Notes: a model not told the origin generated them from the letters alone. 64,000 bases of DNA from Actinopolyspora halophila DSM 43834 (GCF_000371785.1 NZ_AQUI01000002.1:5190697-5254696), one strand, 5' to 3'; counted from the first letter of the stretch, positions 37,759 to 47,179 are shown. Made by a program: numbers and translations.

Positions 37759-38014
37759 TCGACGAAGCTGGGCCCGTCCCCCGTACATGAGACGGGGCCA
37801 CAACCGACACGGCCGCACGCGGATGAGCCGAATCCATTCGAGACCGCCGGCGTGGCCGAGCGCTTCGGCACGCTGTTCGACCTGGTGCGCTACCGGCCGT
37901 GATTTCCCATCCCGCCAAAAGACTCCGTGCGAATTCTCCACTCGGCGGTAACGCCGTCCGTTCACGTGACACAGGTGGGGACGTAGGCAATCGCAACGAC
38001 GAGGCGGGATTGAT

Positions 38015-38587
38015 GTGGGGTCTACGGGCCAACGAGGAGTCGCGTGGTTCACCGGAGTCTACGAAGGGCACTACGACGCGATCCGCCGATACGTACTGCG
38101 CAGACTTCGCGAGTCGAGCACCACGGAAGAGCTCACGCAGGAAGTCTTCGTGGTGGCATGGCGACGCCGCTCGCGGGCGCCGGAACACTGTTTGCCCTGG
38201 CTGTACGGTATCGCTCGTCGGTTACTGGCGAACGACCGCCGTGCGGACCGGGCACGACCGAACGTAGTGAACCTTCCCGGTGATGACGCGCTGCGCGACC
38301 GACGGGAAGACCCGTCACGCATCGCGCTGAACGCGGACGTGCGTCACGCGATGGACGCACTTTCCGAACCCGCTCGGGAGATCCTCCGGCTGGTGGGCTG
38401 GGAGGAACTCGACATCGGCGACGTGGCGAAGGTTCTGGGCTGCGCGCGGGGAACGGCGCGGGTCAGATTGTTCCGCGCGCGACGTCAACTCGCGAAAGCC
38501 CTGGAAACCCCGGAATCAAATGAGGAGCCAGGAAGTTCGTCATCCTCCCGGGCGCTCATCGAACCACTGGAGAACTCCCATGCGTGA
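38015..38587 (+). CDS. ECF-like RNA polymerase sigma factor
   Basis: 190 aa. Region 2 is visible (YDAIRRYVLRRLRESSTTEELTQEVFVVAWRR, key DxxxxTQEVFVVAW-type core) and region 4 (LSEPAREILRLVGWEELDIGDVAKVLGCARGTARVRLFRARRQL, with the HTH around AKVLGCARGTARVR). GTG 38015 is chosen with a GAGGCGGG-like RBS. The stop overlaps the next gene by 8 bp, giving coupling to its CU044_5270-type partner. Confidence 0.92.
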   Translation: MGSTGQRGVAWFTGVYEGHYDAIRRYVLRRLRESSTTEELTQEVFVVAWRRRSRAPEHCLPWLYGIARRLLANDRRADRARPNVVNLPGDDALRDRREDPSRIALNADVRHAMDALSEPAREILRLVGWEELDIGDVAKVLGCARGTARVRLFRARRQLAKALETPESNEEPGSSSSSRALIEPLENSHA

Positions 38588-39614
38588 CGTCGAGACAGTC
38601 CGTGAGCTCATCGGCCACGCGGACCCCGCGCAGTCCCTCCTCGAGACGACCTCGGGGCGGCCGCCCGCCGCCGACCTGATCGCACGCGCCGAGATGCATG
38701 ACAGAACCGGGAAAGACGAATCCTCCGTGCGAGGTTCCTTGGTCCGGGGCCGGTGGCTGAATCGCTACGTAGTGACGGCGACCGCGGCGGTCCTGTCGGC
38801 CGTGCTGCTCGGTGGCATCCCCTTCCTGAGGGGGACGATCGCCGTCTCCGAACAGAGCCCACCGGAAGTCGGACCGGTGCGCGCGGCCACCGCGCTCGAT
38901 GTGGACGTTTCCGGGCGGCGGGCCTCCCGGGAGCTGATCACTCGGGCGAACGATTTGGAAACCGCACCCTACGAAACCGCGGACGGCGAGCTCGGCTACA
39001 TCCGCACCCACGAATGGGCGAACGCGCTCTGTTCCTCCGAGTTGGAGCACTGCGTGAACTACGCGCTAAAGCGGGAAACCTGGTTGACGGGCCCGGCCGC
39101 GGGCAGCGCGCGAACCGTTCCGGAGCTGCCCGAGTTCGGTTCCGCCGCGGACCGGGACTTCTGGAAACGACAGAGCGGTTGGGGCGGGACCCGCAAGACC
39201 GACGGGTCACGGATCACTCCGGATGAACTTCACCTCGCACAGTGCGTTCCAGAGCACCCCGGCAAAGTCGCGGAGTGTCTGAACGTCCGAAACAACGACT
39301 CGCGGGACGTGTTCCGGAGCGTCGTCTCGCTGTTCGAACACGAGCTGCTCCCGCGTGACGTCCGCGCCGAAGTGTTGCGGGTACTCGCCCGCACCCCTGG
39401 AGTTCACTTCCGCGGCATGAGCGAGGTTCGCGGACATCCGGTATTCGCGGCCGGACTCACCACCGACCGGGTGGGAGACGATGTTTCGGAAGTACTGCTG
39501 TTCGACCGGACGAGCGGAGTGCTGCGCTCGTTCGAGAAGGTCAACCTGAGCCGGGACGAGCTCACCGGCTACGTCGTCTTCGAGAAGTACGGACGGACGA
39601 ACACCCGAGGCTGA
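38580..39614 (+). CDS. CU044_5270-like membrane protein, putative anti-sigma partner
   Basis: 344 aa. The N-terminal cytosolic 60 residues are followed by one TM helix (YVVTATAAVLSAVLLGGIPF) and a large extracytoplasmic domain. The arrangement matches the CU044_5270 family, which is almost always the second gene of a sigma-factor operon in Streptosporangiales and Pseudonocardiales. The ATG lies inside the end of the sigma gene, with GGAG 7 nt upstream. An anti-sigma or sensor role is inference from context. Confidence 0.85.
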   Translation: MRDVETVRELIGHADPAQSLLETTSGRPPAADLIARAEMHDRTGKDESSVRGSLVRGRWLNRYVVTATAAVLSAVLLGGIPFLRGTIAVSEQSPPEVGPVRAATALDVDVSGRRASRELITRANDLETAPYETADGELGYIRTHEWANALCSSELEHCVNYALKRETWLTGPAAGSARTVPELPEFGSAADRDFWKRQSGWGGTRKTDGSRITPDELHLAQCVPEHPGKVAECLNVRNNDSRDVFRSVVSLFEHELLPRDVRAEVLRVLARTPGVHFRGMSEVRGHPVFAAGLTTDRVGDDVSEVLLFDRTSGVLRSFEKVNLSRDELTGYVVFEKYGRTNTRG

Positions 39615-39648
39615 ACCGCCTCGCGGAATCCGTCCGCCTCGACGGAGC

Positions 39649-39677
39649 GAGGGGCGTCGTGAAAGGCGACGCCCCTC
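39649..39677. terminator. Terminator between the sigma operon and the sugar porter
   Basis: A perfect 11-bp stem (GAGGGGCGTCG and its complement) with a 7-nt loop, between convergent transcripts. Confidence 0.8.
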
Positions 39678-39817
39678 CTGGTGCGCGCTGCCACAGGTGA
39701 CGAGGTCCCGACTCGGGTCCGGACCTCGTACCCACTCGACATCGCTCCTCCCGCCGTGAAGCAGGCGGAAGATTCCGCCGGACGAGCACTCCGGCGAGAT
39801 CGAACGGACAACTCCGA

Positions 39818-41221
39818 TCAGCTGCCCATCTCCTCCAGGGAGCGTCCCTTGGTCTCCTTGAGGTAGCGCACCACGAAGAACAGCGAGATCAACGCGAACG
39901 CCGCGTAGATGAAGTAGGTCGCCGGGAGGTTCCAGGCGTTCATGCTCGGGAACGTCACGGTGACCAACCAGTTCGCCACCCAGTTCGTGGCGGTACCCAG
40001 GGCAAGCGCCGCGGCGCGGATGCGGGGCGGGAACATCTCGCCGAGCAGCACCCACATCACGACACCCCAGGAGGCCGCGAAGCAGAACACGAAGGCACTG
40101 GCGGAGAGCAGTGCCACCACGCCCCAGGCGAACGGCAGGTTGGCCTGTTCGCCACTGACATCGGCGTAGCTGAACGCCCACCCGGTGAGCGCCAGCGCGA
40201 TCGTCATACCGGCCGAACCCATCACGAGCAGCGGCTTGCGGCCGATCTTGTCGACCAGCATGATCGCGACGATCGTGCCGACGATGTTGACGATGGAGGT
40301 GAACAGGCTCAGCAGCAGCGAATTGCTCTCCTCCACACCGACGGACTGCCACAGCGAGGAGGAGTAGTAGAAGATGACGTTGATGCCGACGAACTGCTGC
40401 AGCGCGGCGATGGCCATGCCGACCCACACGATGGGGAGCAGACCGGCCCTTCCGCGCAGGTCGCTGAGCCTCGGCTTTTGTTCGCCGCCGAGGGCGTTCC
40501 GAATCTCCTTGATCTTCTCGTCCGCGTCGGCCGACTCGATGCGATTCAGCACCTTGCGGGCCAGTTCGGTCTTGCCCGCGGAGACGAGGTAACGCGGGGA
40601 TTCGGGGATGATCGTGGCGAGGATCAGGTAGATCAACGCGGGGACGGCCTCAACCGCCAGCATCCACTGCCAGGTGTCCAACGGACCCAACTGGGCCGAG
40701 GCACTGCCTCCCGCCGCGGAGGCGAGGGCGTAGTTGACCAGCTGGGAAACCGCGATTCCCAGCACGATCGCGAGCTGCTGCAACGAACCGAGTCGTCCGC
40801 GGTACTCGGCCGGGGCCACCTCGGCGATGTAGGCCGGACCGATCATGGAGGCGATACCGACGGCGATGCCGCCGACTATTCGCCACCAGGCGAGGTCCCA
40901 AACGGTGAACGGCAATGCCGAACCGATCGCGCTGATGATGAACAGCACGGCCGCCACCTGCATGACTCGGGTGCGGCCGAGTCTGTCCGCTATGCCACCT
41001 GCTATGGCCGCTCCCACAGCCGAACCCAGCAGAGCCGCAGCGACGGTGACGCCGGTAAGCGCCGCGCCGACGGCGAAGTTGTCCTGGATGGCCTGCACCG
41101 CACCGTTGATGACCGAAGTGTCATAACCGAACAGAAAGCCACCCAGGGCAGCCGCCCCGGCGATCATCACCACGTGTGCCAGGTGATCGGTGGAACGACC
41201 TCTCGTCTGATCTACCGACAT
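39818..41221 (-). CDS. Sugar porter-family MFS transporter (GlcP/XylE-like)
   Basis: 467 aa with 12 TM helices. Sugar-porter signatures are all present: FGYDTSVINGA in TM1, GGIADRLGRTRVM after TM2, IPESPRYL at the end of the N-half, QQFVGINVIFYYSSSL in TM7 and the closing KETKGRSLEEM. This is a proton symporter for glucose or a related hexose or pentose. ATG 41221 has AGGAGA 6 nt upstream. It stands alone on the minus strand. Confidence 0.94.
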   Translation of the reverse strand: MSVDQTRGRSTDHLAHVVMIAGAAALGGFLFGYDTSVINGAVQAIQDNFAVGAALTGVTVAAALLGSAVGAAIAGGIADRLGRTRVMQVAAVLFIISAIGSALPFTVWDLAWWRIVGGIAVGIASMIGPAYIAEVAPAEYRGRLGSLQQLAIVLGIAVSQLVNYALASAAGGSASAQLGPLDTWQWMLAVEAVPALIYLILATIIPESPRYLVSAGKTELARKVLNRIESADADEKIKEIRNALGGEQKPRLSDLRGRAGLLPIVWVGMAIAALQQFVGINVIFYYSSSLWQSVGVEESNSLLLSLFTSIVNIVGTIVAIMLVDKIGRKPLLVMGSAGMTIALALTGWAFSYADVSGEQANLPFAWGVVALLSASAFVFCFAASWGVVMWVLLGEMFPPRIRAAALALGTATNWVANWLVTVTFPSMNAWNLPATYFIYAAFALISLFFVVRYLKETKGRSLEEMGS

Positions 41222-41429
41222 CGAAGTTCTCCTGTGCCCCCGTTCGCCGGTATGCCATTTCGCACACCGCTCGTTAACGACGGGTTACGCGACAACGTAA
41301 GTCACATCCATCCCGCTTGACTTCCACGATTCAGTGTGATGCTTACCACTATTACGTGTTCAGACACCATACGCCGCTGAATCGATGCGAGCTGCTTCTG
41401 AACGACTAACGACTCGATCTCGATCGTGT

Positions 41430-42011
41430 TCACCTGCTGGTGTCAACCCTCACGAAGTTGAGATACGCGCGTGAGGGCGTGGGACCGCGCTGTCCCTGAT
41501 AGCGGGAGCCGGCGGCCTTGCTGCCGTACGGGTGCTCGGCCGGACTGGACAGGCGGAACAGGCACAGCTGCCCTATCTTCATGCCCGGCCAGAGAGTGAT
41601 GGGCAGATTCGCGACATTGGACAGTTCGAGGGTGATGTGCCCACCGAACCCTGGGTCGATGAAACCGGCCGTCGAGTGGGTCAACAGACCGAGCCGCCCC
41701 AAGGAGGACTTCCCCTCGAGCCGGCCCGCCAGGTCCTCGGGCAACCGCACCGTCTCGAAGGTGGATCCGAGGACGAACTCGCCGGGGTGCAGTACGAACG
41801 CGTCGTCGTCGGAGTGTTCTACGAGCGAGGTCAGGTCGTCCTGCTGCCGCGAGGGGTCGATGTGGGTGTACTTGGAGTTGTCGAAGACGCGGAAGAAACG
41901 ATCCAGCCGAACGTCGACGCTCGACGGCTGTATCAGCGCGTCGTCGAACGGATCGATTTCAAAACGCCCGCCATCGAGCTCTTTACGCAGGTCACGGTCA
42001 CTGAGCAGCAC
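41430..42011 (-). CDS. dcd: dCTP deaminase
   Basis: 193 aa. It converts dCTP to dUTP (some actinobacterial forms go on to dUMP). The family start [28 protein letters not shown], the catalytic-region [22 protein letters not shown] and the C-terminal [13 protein letters not shown] are all intact. GTG 42011 gives the canonical N-terminus; GTG 42017 is two codons upstream. No clear RBS is seen. Confidence 0.96.
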   Translation of the reverse strand: MLLSDRDLRKELDGGRFEIDPFDDALIQPSSVDVRLDRFFRVFDNSKYTHIDPSRQQDDLTSLVEHSDDDAFVLHPGEFVLGSTFETVRLPEDLAGRLEGKSSLGRLGLLTHSTAGFIDPGFGGHITLELSNVANLPITLWPGMKIGQLCLFRLSSPAEHPYGSKAAGSRYQGQRGPTPSRAYLNFVRVDTSR

Positions 42012-42090
42012 CCGCACAGCGTATCGGGCGGGGGGTGGACACCGGAGGATGGTGGCCGTGCTAGCGTTGTCATCAGCGCATTGAGGCAGT

Positions 42091-42165
42091 GCGGGTGTAG
42101 TTCAATGGTAAGAACATCAGCTTCCCAAGCTGAGAATGCGGGTTCGATTCCCGTCACCCGCTCCA
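42091..42165 (+). tRNA. tRNA-Gly (anticodon CCC)
   Basis: The cloverleaf is complete. The acceptor GCGGGTG pairs with CACCCGC. The D-arm contains TTCAATGGTAAGAA. The anticodon stem TCAGC/GCTGA carries the loop TTCCCAA (anticodon CCC), and the T-arm has GGTTCGATTCC. CCA is encoded at 42163-42165. It reads GGG codons. Confidence 0.97.
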
Positions 42166-42171
42166 ACGGCG

Positions 42172-42225
42172 AAGGCCCAGGTCAGGAGTTCACAGAGCTC
42201 CGCCTGGGCCTTTTTCGCGTCGGGG
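42172..42225 (+). terminator. Rho-independent terminator of tRNA-Gly
   Basis: AAGGCCCAGG (42172-42181) pairs with CCTGGGCCTT (42213-42222) and ends in a T5 run. An inner GGAG/CTCC pair shortens the loop. It is the most canonical terminator in the window. Confidence 0.9.
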
Positions 42226-42245
42226 CCGGAGTGAGCTTCACATCC

Positions 42246-42800
42246 TCAGCCGGACACTGCCTCAACCACGTCGAGGATCTTCGTCCAGGGAAGGTCCTTG
42301 TCCGGGGGCGCGCTTCGTGGCTCGTGGAGTGGCCAGTACTCGTCCCCGGTCAGCAAGTGCACCCCCGCTTCGCGCAGTGCGGTCAGGTGCGGGTTCCAGG
42401 CTGGGTGACGAACGTGTGCGGCGTTGATCAGTGGAAACACCACGATCGGCACCGACTGGGCTCCGATCGCCTCGCAGACCGTCGTCAACGCCTGGTTGTC
42501 GGCCAGGCCGAGCGCGAGCTTGGCGACCGTGTTCGCACTCGCCGGGCAGACGAGGAAGCAGTCGATCGGAGGATGCGGACTCGCCTCACGCGGCATCCGC
42601 GGCGCCACCCGGCACGGCAGGCCACTCGTATCCTCGATGCGCGGCAGTTCTCCGTTGTCGTCCAGCCAGGTTCCGGCCGTCGGAGTCAGCGTCACCGCAA
42701 CCTGCCAGCCACGCGCGATAGCGGGCTCCACCAGAGCAGTGCGGACGTTCTCCAGACCATCGGTGGCGGAACTGATCAGCCCGAGCGCGTGCGTATCCAT
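42246..42800 (-). CDS. Flavoprotein of the PPC-decarboxylase/Dfp-like family
   Basis: 184 aa. The HFCD Rossmann-like fold binds FMN. The PASANTVAKLALGLADNQALT motif is the flavin and substrate loop of phosphopantothenoylcysteine decarboxylases and of EpiD-type Cys-decarboxylases. The usual catalytic His near the N-terminus is not obvious. Similar stand-alone flavoproteins are common in actinobacteria, often near XRE regulators. The substrate is unknown. Confidence 0.83.
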   Translation of the reverse strand: MDTHALGLISSATDGLENVRTALVEPAIARGWQVAVTLTPTAGTWLDDNGELPRIEDTSGLPCRVAPRMPREASPHPPIDCFLVCPASANTVAKLALGLADNQALTTVCEAIGAQSVPIVVFPLINAAHVRHPAWNPHLTALREAGVHLLTGDEYWPLHEPRSAPPDKDLPWTKILDVVEAVSG

Positions 42801-43203
42801 CGATCAGTCATCATCTCACCGATGTTCTCTGTCCTCCCTCAGCGCTGGGACTCGCTTCGCGGAGCCTTGCCACGAAGGAACCGACATCGAGGGACCACAA
42901 GGTCAGCGCCCGACCGCCGGCCGACCTCGGGCCACATGCGGGCCATTGAGGACGGTCAACCCGGTCGGTGGCCTCCGGGCCGTAGCGCCTCATGGATCAG
43001 AGGCTGCGCGGGGGCACAAGCCACGGATGACCGAACTTGGAACGCGGCGCGATCCCTCCCGCCCGTTCCAACAGTAGGAGCCGGGGAGGCGGTCCAGCTG
43101 GTCCAGCGGCGCCATGTTTCCAGACAGACCACTGTGCCTCATCAACAACAACGCGGACATCATCGAGGACGGTCGGCTTCAGCGCCGGACCACGGCTCAT
43201 CGA
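42801..43203. other. Gene-free interval upstream of the flavoprotein
   Basis: I find no convincing gene or RNA in these 403 bp. It lies between the flavoprotein start and the end of the low-GC lipoprotein cluster, and may be decayed sequence. Confidence 0.35.
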
Positions 43204-43743
43204 CTACCCACGATCAGCGACGAGCGTCTTCATCGCCACCTCGGCGTAACGACGCGCCGTGTCACAAGTCGGCGGATCATTCTCCTCGAAAGACCTGTCA
43301 ACCTGGACCCGCAGCGATTGACCACCGGCAACATCAACATAGACCTTGCACTTGCTGTCCGGCCCCGGACGCTCGCTGTCACGCCACACCTTCACCGTAC
43401 GATAACCCTGAATCCGGGAAACCTCCTCGGAACGCACGTGCTCGAACGAAGGATCCCCCCACCGATCAATCCCATGCTTCGTGATCGCACTGACGTATAT
43501 GGTATTCCCGTTCCGGGCGCTGTAGAAGCAAGTGTTTCCTTCGGTATCAACCCCCGGCACAGAATTCATCTTCTGAGATTCAGTAGCTATCTGCACCCCC
43601 TGGACGGAATTCCGGGAAATCAGATCGCACGGCTTCACCTCGTCCACCGACAACTCAGCGGGCCGATCCGACGAGCCACACCCCAACACCAGCACGAGCC
43701 CCACCAGCGACACGGCAGCGACCCGTAACGCACGCCCGATCAT
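43204..43743 (-). CDS. DUF3558-like lipoprotein, copy 2
   Basis: 179 aa. The signal peptide has a lipobox (LVLVLGCGSS), so it should be anchored on the outer face of the membrane. The body matches its neighbour (43920-44447): DEVKPCDLIS, CKVYVDVAGGQSLRVQVDRSFE, DPPTCDTARRYAE. Conserved Cys pairs suggest disulfides. ATG 43743 has AAGG 8 nt upstream, in a sequence duplicated from the other copy. Confidence 0.85.
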   Translation of the reverse strand: MIGRALRVAAVSLVGLVLVLGCGSSDRPAELSVDEVKPCDLISRNSVQGVQIATESQKMNSVPGVDTEGNTCFYSARNGNTIYVSAITKHGIDRWGDPSFEHVRSEEVSRIQGYRTVKVWRDSERPGPDSKCKVYVDVAGGQSLRVQVDRSFEENDPPTCDTARRYAEVAMKTLVADRG

Positions 43744-43818
43744 CCGTAATACCTTATCTTCAACTCGGTCGTCTTGGCTTGATAAGCCTTTCCGTCCGCC
43801 GTGCCGTCCAGTATGTTT
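43741..43818 (-). pseudogene. Remnant of the 3' end of the 44444-44932 gene
   Basis: Upstream of the second lipoprotein, the minus-strand frame ends ...AYQAKTTELKIRYYG*, nearly identical to the last residues DYQIKTTELKIRYYG of the gene at 44444. The stop overlaps the lipoprotein ATG in the same way (ATGA). This marks the boundary of a tandem duplication that carried the end of that gene with the lipoprotein. Confidence 0.75.
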
Positions 43819-43919
43819 GGGCAACACGATCGGACAGAGCTAGCGAGAACGCTCGCAAGGTATCGACGCAGCGTACCACCAATTTCAGGACCGAAATCGT
43901 GGCTCTCAACCACTCGCGA

Positions 43920-44447
43920 TCAGTTAGCGAGCGTCTTCATCGCCGCCTCGGCGTAACGGCGGGCCGTGTCGCAAGTCGGCGGGTCCTTCTTCTCGAAAGA
44001 CCTGTCAACCTGGACTCTCAGCGACTGACCACCGGCAACGTCAACGTAGACCTTGCAATTGCTGTCAGGGCCAGAACCGCCGGGGACTTGCCATACTTTA
44101 ATAGCGCGGAAACCCTGAATACGAGACAATTCCTTAAATTTCGAATGTTCAAGACTACCGTTCATCCATCGGTCGATTCCGTGATTTGTTATCGCACTAA
44201 TCCGCACGCTATTAGTATTAAGTGGATTATAATAACAGCTACTTCCTTCCGTGCCAACACCCGAAACGGAACCACGCGATTGTGGTTGTGCACGTACCTG
44301 GAACCGTTTGAGATCAGACTGGGAGATCAACTCGCACGGTTTCACCTCGTCCATCGACAACGCTTCGGGCCGATCCGATCCACACGCCGACACCAGCACG
44401 AACCCCACCAACAACACGACAGCGCCCCGTAACGCACGCCCGATCAT
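43920..44447 (-). CDS. DUF3558-like lipoprotein, copy 1
   Basis: 175 aa with a lipobox (LVGFVLVSACGS) and the same body as copy 2. The coding sequence is strikingly AT-rich for this genome around 44160-44240, a sign of foreign origin. ATG 44447 overlaps the preceding gene's stop by 4 bp. DUF3558 lipoproteins are frequent neighbours of ESX-type secreted proteins. An immunity or accessory role is possible but unproven. Confidence 0.86.
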   Translation of the reverse strand: MIGRALRGAVVLLVGFVLVSACGSDRPEALSMDEVKPCELISQSDLKRFQVRAQPQSRGSVSGVGTEGSSCYYNPLNTNSVRISAITNHGIDRWMNGSLEHSKFKELSRIQGFRAIKVWQVPGGSGPDSNCKVYVDVAGGQSLRVQVDRSFEKKDPPTCDTARRYAEAAMKTLAN

Positions 44448-44932
44448 CCGTAATACCTTATCTTCAGCTCGGTCGTCTTGATCTGATAGTCCTCAACCAG
44501 CAGACTCGCCGCCTCGGTGACCCGCGCGACGAACTCGTTCTCACTCAGTTCCCGCAGGGAGCCGCTCTTGATCCGCGCGGAGAACTCGTCCATGCCCACG
44601 GCGGACAGGGCGACACGGCCGTCGGCGGACTCGCCGTACGACTCCACCGCCCGGCACTCCTCCTGGAAGTCGAAGTCGTGACGATCCTCCGGATCGATGA
44701 TCAACCCCGTCTCCTCGATCGCCTCCCGGTACTGCCGCTGCCACCCCGCGTACAGCAGTCGAGCCATGCTCGCCAACGCCCGCTCCAGGGCGCGCTCGTC
44801 GACGAACTCGTACACGCTCTCCCCGAACGAGAGCGTGAACTCGGTGCGGTTGTGCAATTCGGCTCGGATGTCCATCCCGGGGGCGTTCGCCCGCACCCGG
44901 ATGCCGTCCAGCCGTTCGGCCAATTCACCCAC
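44444..44932 (-). CDS. Uncharacterised ESX-cluster protein (YbaB-like start)
   Basis: 162 aa. The opening VGELAERLDGIRVRANAPGMDIRAEL is reminiscent of the YbaB/EbfC-like or DUF2694-type proteins that accompany ESX substrates. The middle is acidic and ends TTELKIRYYG. GTG 44932 is chosen because GGAGAAGGG precedes it and an upstream GTG (44974) would overlap the previous gene. It is the third gene of the 46240-43204 operon. The function is unknown. Confidence 0.65.
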   Translation of the reverse strand: MGELAERLDGIRVRANAPGMDIRAELHNRTEFTLSFGESVYEFVDERALERALASMARLLYAGWQRQYREAIEETGLIIDPEDRHDFDFQEECRAVESYGESADGRVALSAVGMDEFSARIKSGSLRELSENEFVARVTEAASLLVEDYQIKTTELKIRYYG

Positions 44933-44954
44933 TGCTCGCCCTTCTCCTATTCTC

Positions 44955-45869
44955 CTAGTCGTGGCCGCCGACACCCGTACCGCTGGTCAGCCTCTCACCC
45001 TCCATGCCGGCGAGCTTCGGGCGTGGCGAGACGAAGTGCGACTTACCCTGGGTGACGGCGCCGGCGCAGTCGTTCAGCGACTTGGTGATCCTGCCCCGCT
45101 CCTTGCTGATGTGCTCGGTGAGCTTGCTGATCGCGTCCTCCATCGAGCCCACGACCTGCTCCGCCGAGCCACCGCTCGCCTTCACCGCTTCTTGGCCCTT
45201 CTGGGCCGCACCACCCACCGCCGAGGCAGCACCCACCGCCGCGAAGGTGACCGCCGAGGCGCCGGCGGTGAACGGTATGGCCCCGATCGCCGCCACCGCA
45301 CTGGCCACCGACAAGGTGAACTCGAGATCGCTCTTGCCGCAGCTGCCCACGTTGTCCAGCGCAGTAATAGCATCGTTTGCGATATTTTCGATATCTGCTT
45401 GCGCCTTCTCCCACAGCTCCTGCTCCGCCTGGATCGCACCCTTCATCCCACCGAGAGCGATGAACTGGTTGCTCGCCTTGGCGGGGAACGGATCGAGGAA
45501 ATTGGCCTTGAAGGCGTAGGCGGCCTCACCGCTCCAGCCCTGCAGATCGCCGGCAGCCGTCTCGATCGCCTTCAGGTCCTCGTTCGCACCGATGGAATCC
45601 TCGCTGACCGGGTCGTTCATGTGCGCCCCGTGCGAGAGCTTGCCCATGGCGCTGTGCAGGTCGTTGATCGGCCCTTCGTACGAGCCCGGATCCGGTATCC
45701 GGGTGAACGGTTCGAACAAGGGTTGCGCACGGTTCTGGTACTTCTCCTTTATTTTTCCATAATCGATGAAACCTCTCCCCCCGGAGGATTTTCTAATCTG
45801 GTCATATTCCGTCTCAGCGGCGCTTTCTTCGATCTCCTTGGCCTTCTGCATCAGATCGACCTGGCTCAC
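44955..45869 (-). CDS. WXG100-like ESX secretion substrate candidate
   Basis: 304 aa. The central segment LQGWSGEAAYAFKANFL has the W-x-G turn of WXG100/ESAT-6-like helical hairpins. It is followed by an Ala/Gly-rich hydrophobic stretch (AVAAIGAIPFTAGASAVTFAAVGAA, about 195-225) and an amphipathic C-terminal helix. This is typical of longer actinobacterial type VII substrates. GTG 45869 overlaps the EspC-like gene by 4 bp. A toxin domain was not recognised. Confidence 0.75.
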   Translation of the reverse strand: MSQVDLMQKAKEIEESAAETEYDQIRKSSGGRGFIDYGKIKEKYQNRAQPLFEPFTRIPDPGSYEGPINDLHSAMGKLSHGAHMNDPVSEDSIGANEDLKAIETAAGDLQGWSGEAAYAFKANFLDPFPAKASNQFIALGGMKGAIQAEQELWEKAQADIENIANDAITALDNVGSCGKSDLEFTLSVASAVAAIGAIPFTAGASAVTFAAVGAASAVGGAAQKGQEAVKASGGSAEQVVGSMEDAISKLTEHISKERGRITKSLNDCAGAVTQGKSHFVSPRPKLAGMEGERLTSGTGVGGHD

Positions 45870-46240
45870 GGCGTCACCTCCGGTTTCGGTGTTCCCCGCT
45901 GCTGCATCAGCTGATCGAGGTCGTCCGAGACTCCCTGGTCGGCCTCCGCGTACATCCGCACCGTTTCGTGCAGCGCGTCCGCCGTCTCGTCCAAGCTGGT
46001 CTTGGTCGACTTCAGCACCTCGGTGACCGCGCTGTGCACCTGGCCGTAGGCCTGCGAGATCGAGCCATTCTCACCCTGGAACTGCTCCGGAATACCGGAC
46101 ATGAAGCTCAATCCGGACTCCGCATCCTTGCACAGCCCGACCGCGTTTTCGTAGACGGTGGCCACCGTCGGTAAGTGGTCCTTGGCGACCTTCTCCAAGC
46201 GATAAAGGTCTACGGCGAACCCTGTTCCGTTATCGGGCAT
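45866..46240 (-). CDS. EspC-like ESX-associated protein
   Basis: 124 aa, entirely helical in appearance. It resembles PF10824 (EspC / type VII secretion target): FAVDLYRLEKVAKDHLPTVATVY, then AYGQVHSAVTEVLKSTKTSLDETADAL, ending in a YAEAD-type secretion motif (VRMYAEADQGVSDDL fits YxxxD/E). It is the first gene of a five-gene operon. ATG 46240 has GGAGGA 6 nt upstream. No ESX core genes (eccC and others) are in the window. Confidence 0.8.
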   Translation of the reverse strand: MPDNGTGFAVDLYRLEKVAKDHLPTVATVYENAVGLCKDAESGLSFMSGIPEQFQGENGSISQAYGQVHSAVTEVLKSTKTSLDETADALHETVRMYAEADQGVSDDLDQLMQQRGTPKPEVTP

Positions 46241-46618
46241 CCTCGCTCCTCCAACCGATTGCGGCAGGCAAGCTACCAGCCTGCCGGCAACCGGAGGGGC
46301 CGTTCGCGGATTCACCACGACCCGCTGAGAGCGAGGACACGGCTTTCGGCGTGAAGACCACAGTGGACGTAGGGTTCGTGCTCCTGACGGTCGCTGCCTC
46401 GGTGCCCCGCCCCGTCACCGGCGATCGTTGCCGGGAAAGCGCCCCGGTGCCATTCTCGTTCGGGCTCGATCAGGTGGTTCCCCGGAAGAACAGCCAGACA
46501 GCGCGACCGTGCAGCAACCTGCTGGACCTGGGTGGTCGACATCGGGTGGGCCGTGCAGACCCCGAAGTCCGGCCCACATCACCGCGATCCTGCGCACCCG
46601 CTTTGGACCAACGCGGCC
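46241..46618. other. Gene-free interval upstream of the ESX-like operon
   Basis: No convincing coding frame in 378 bp. It should hold the operon promoter, which I could not define. Confidence 0.35.
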
Positions 46619-47179
46619 TCACCTCAACTCCCCCGGGAGCAGGCCGTACATCACGGTGTCGCGCCGCCCGCCCTGGAACGGCAGGTGCGAACGCAGCACT
46701 CCCTCCCTGGTGAACCCGCACCGCTCGGCGACCCGTTGGGAGGCTGTGTTGTCCGGCGCGCAGGTGAGTTCCAGGCGGGCGAGCGCGAGTCGCTCGAAGC
46801 CCCACCCGGCCAGCAGTCGCACCGTGCGCGCGGCGAGGCCGCGTCCCCGCGCGTGCGGGGCGAGCCAGTAACCGACCCCCGCGCACGAGCGTGCACGATC
46901 CACATCGTGGAATTCGGCACCGCCCAGCACGTGCTCCCGCGCGGCCACGTCCACCACGGCGAAGTTGAGCGCCTTCCCGTTGAGGCGCTCCCGTTCCTCG
47001 TCCTCGAGACTTCGCCGAACGTGGGCCTCGGTGAACCTCTCGGTCAACGGCCACGAGAACCGCAGGCACAGCGGATCGGAGAACCCCGCGACCTTCTGCG
47101 GGATGTCCGCGCGCCGCCACGGGCGCAGCGCGACGACCTCGTCGACCAGCGGCGGCCGGGGAAAGGACAACGGTGCCAT
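46619..47179 (-). CDS. GNAT N-acetyltransferase (RimJ/RimL type)
   Basis: 186 aa. The acetyl-CoA loop reads GYWLAPHARGRGLAARTVRLLAGWGF, with the core RGRGLA. The RimJ/L hallmark end is CAPDNTASQRVAERCGFTREGVLR. Substrates in this family are N-termini of ribosomal proteins or small amines; here they are unknown. ATG 47179 diverges from the DUF1330 gene. Confidence 0.93.
   Translation of the reverse strand: MAPLSFPRPPLVDEVVALRPWRRADIPQKVAGFSDPLCLRFSWPLTERFTEAHVRRSLEDEERERLNGKALNFAVVDVAAREHVLGGAEFHDVDRARSCAGVGYWLAPHARGRGLAARTVRLLAGWGFERLALARLELTCAPDNTASQRVAERCGFTREGVLRSHLPFQGGRRDTVMYGLLPGELR

Noticed and set aside
37787..37902. Peptide ...FETAGVAERFGTLFDLVRYRP before the sigma gene
   Set aside because: It has no start, no RBS and no recognised domain. 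It might be a gene remnant, but evidence is insufficient to annotate.
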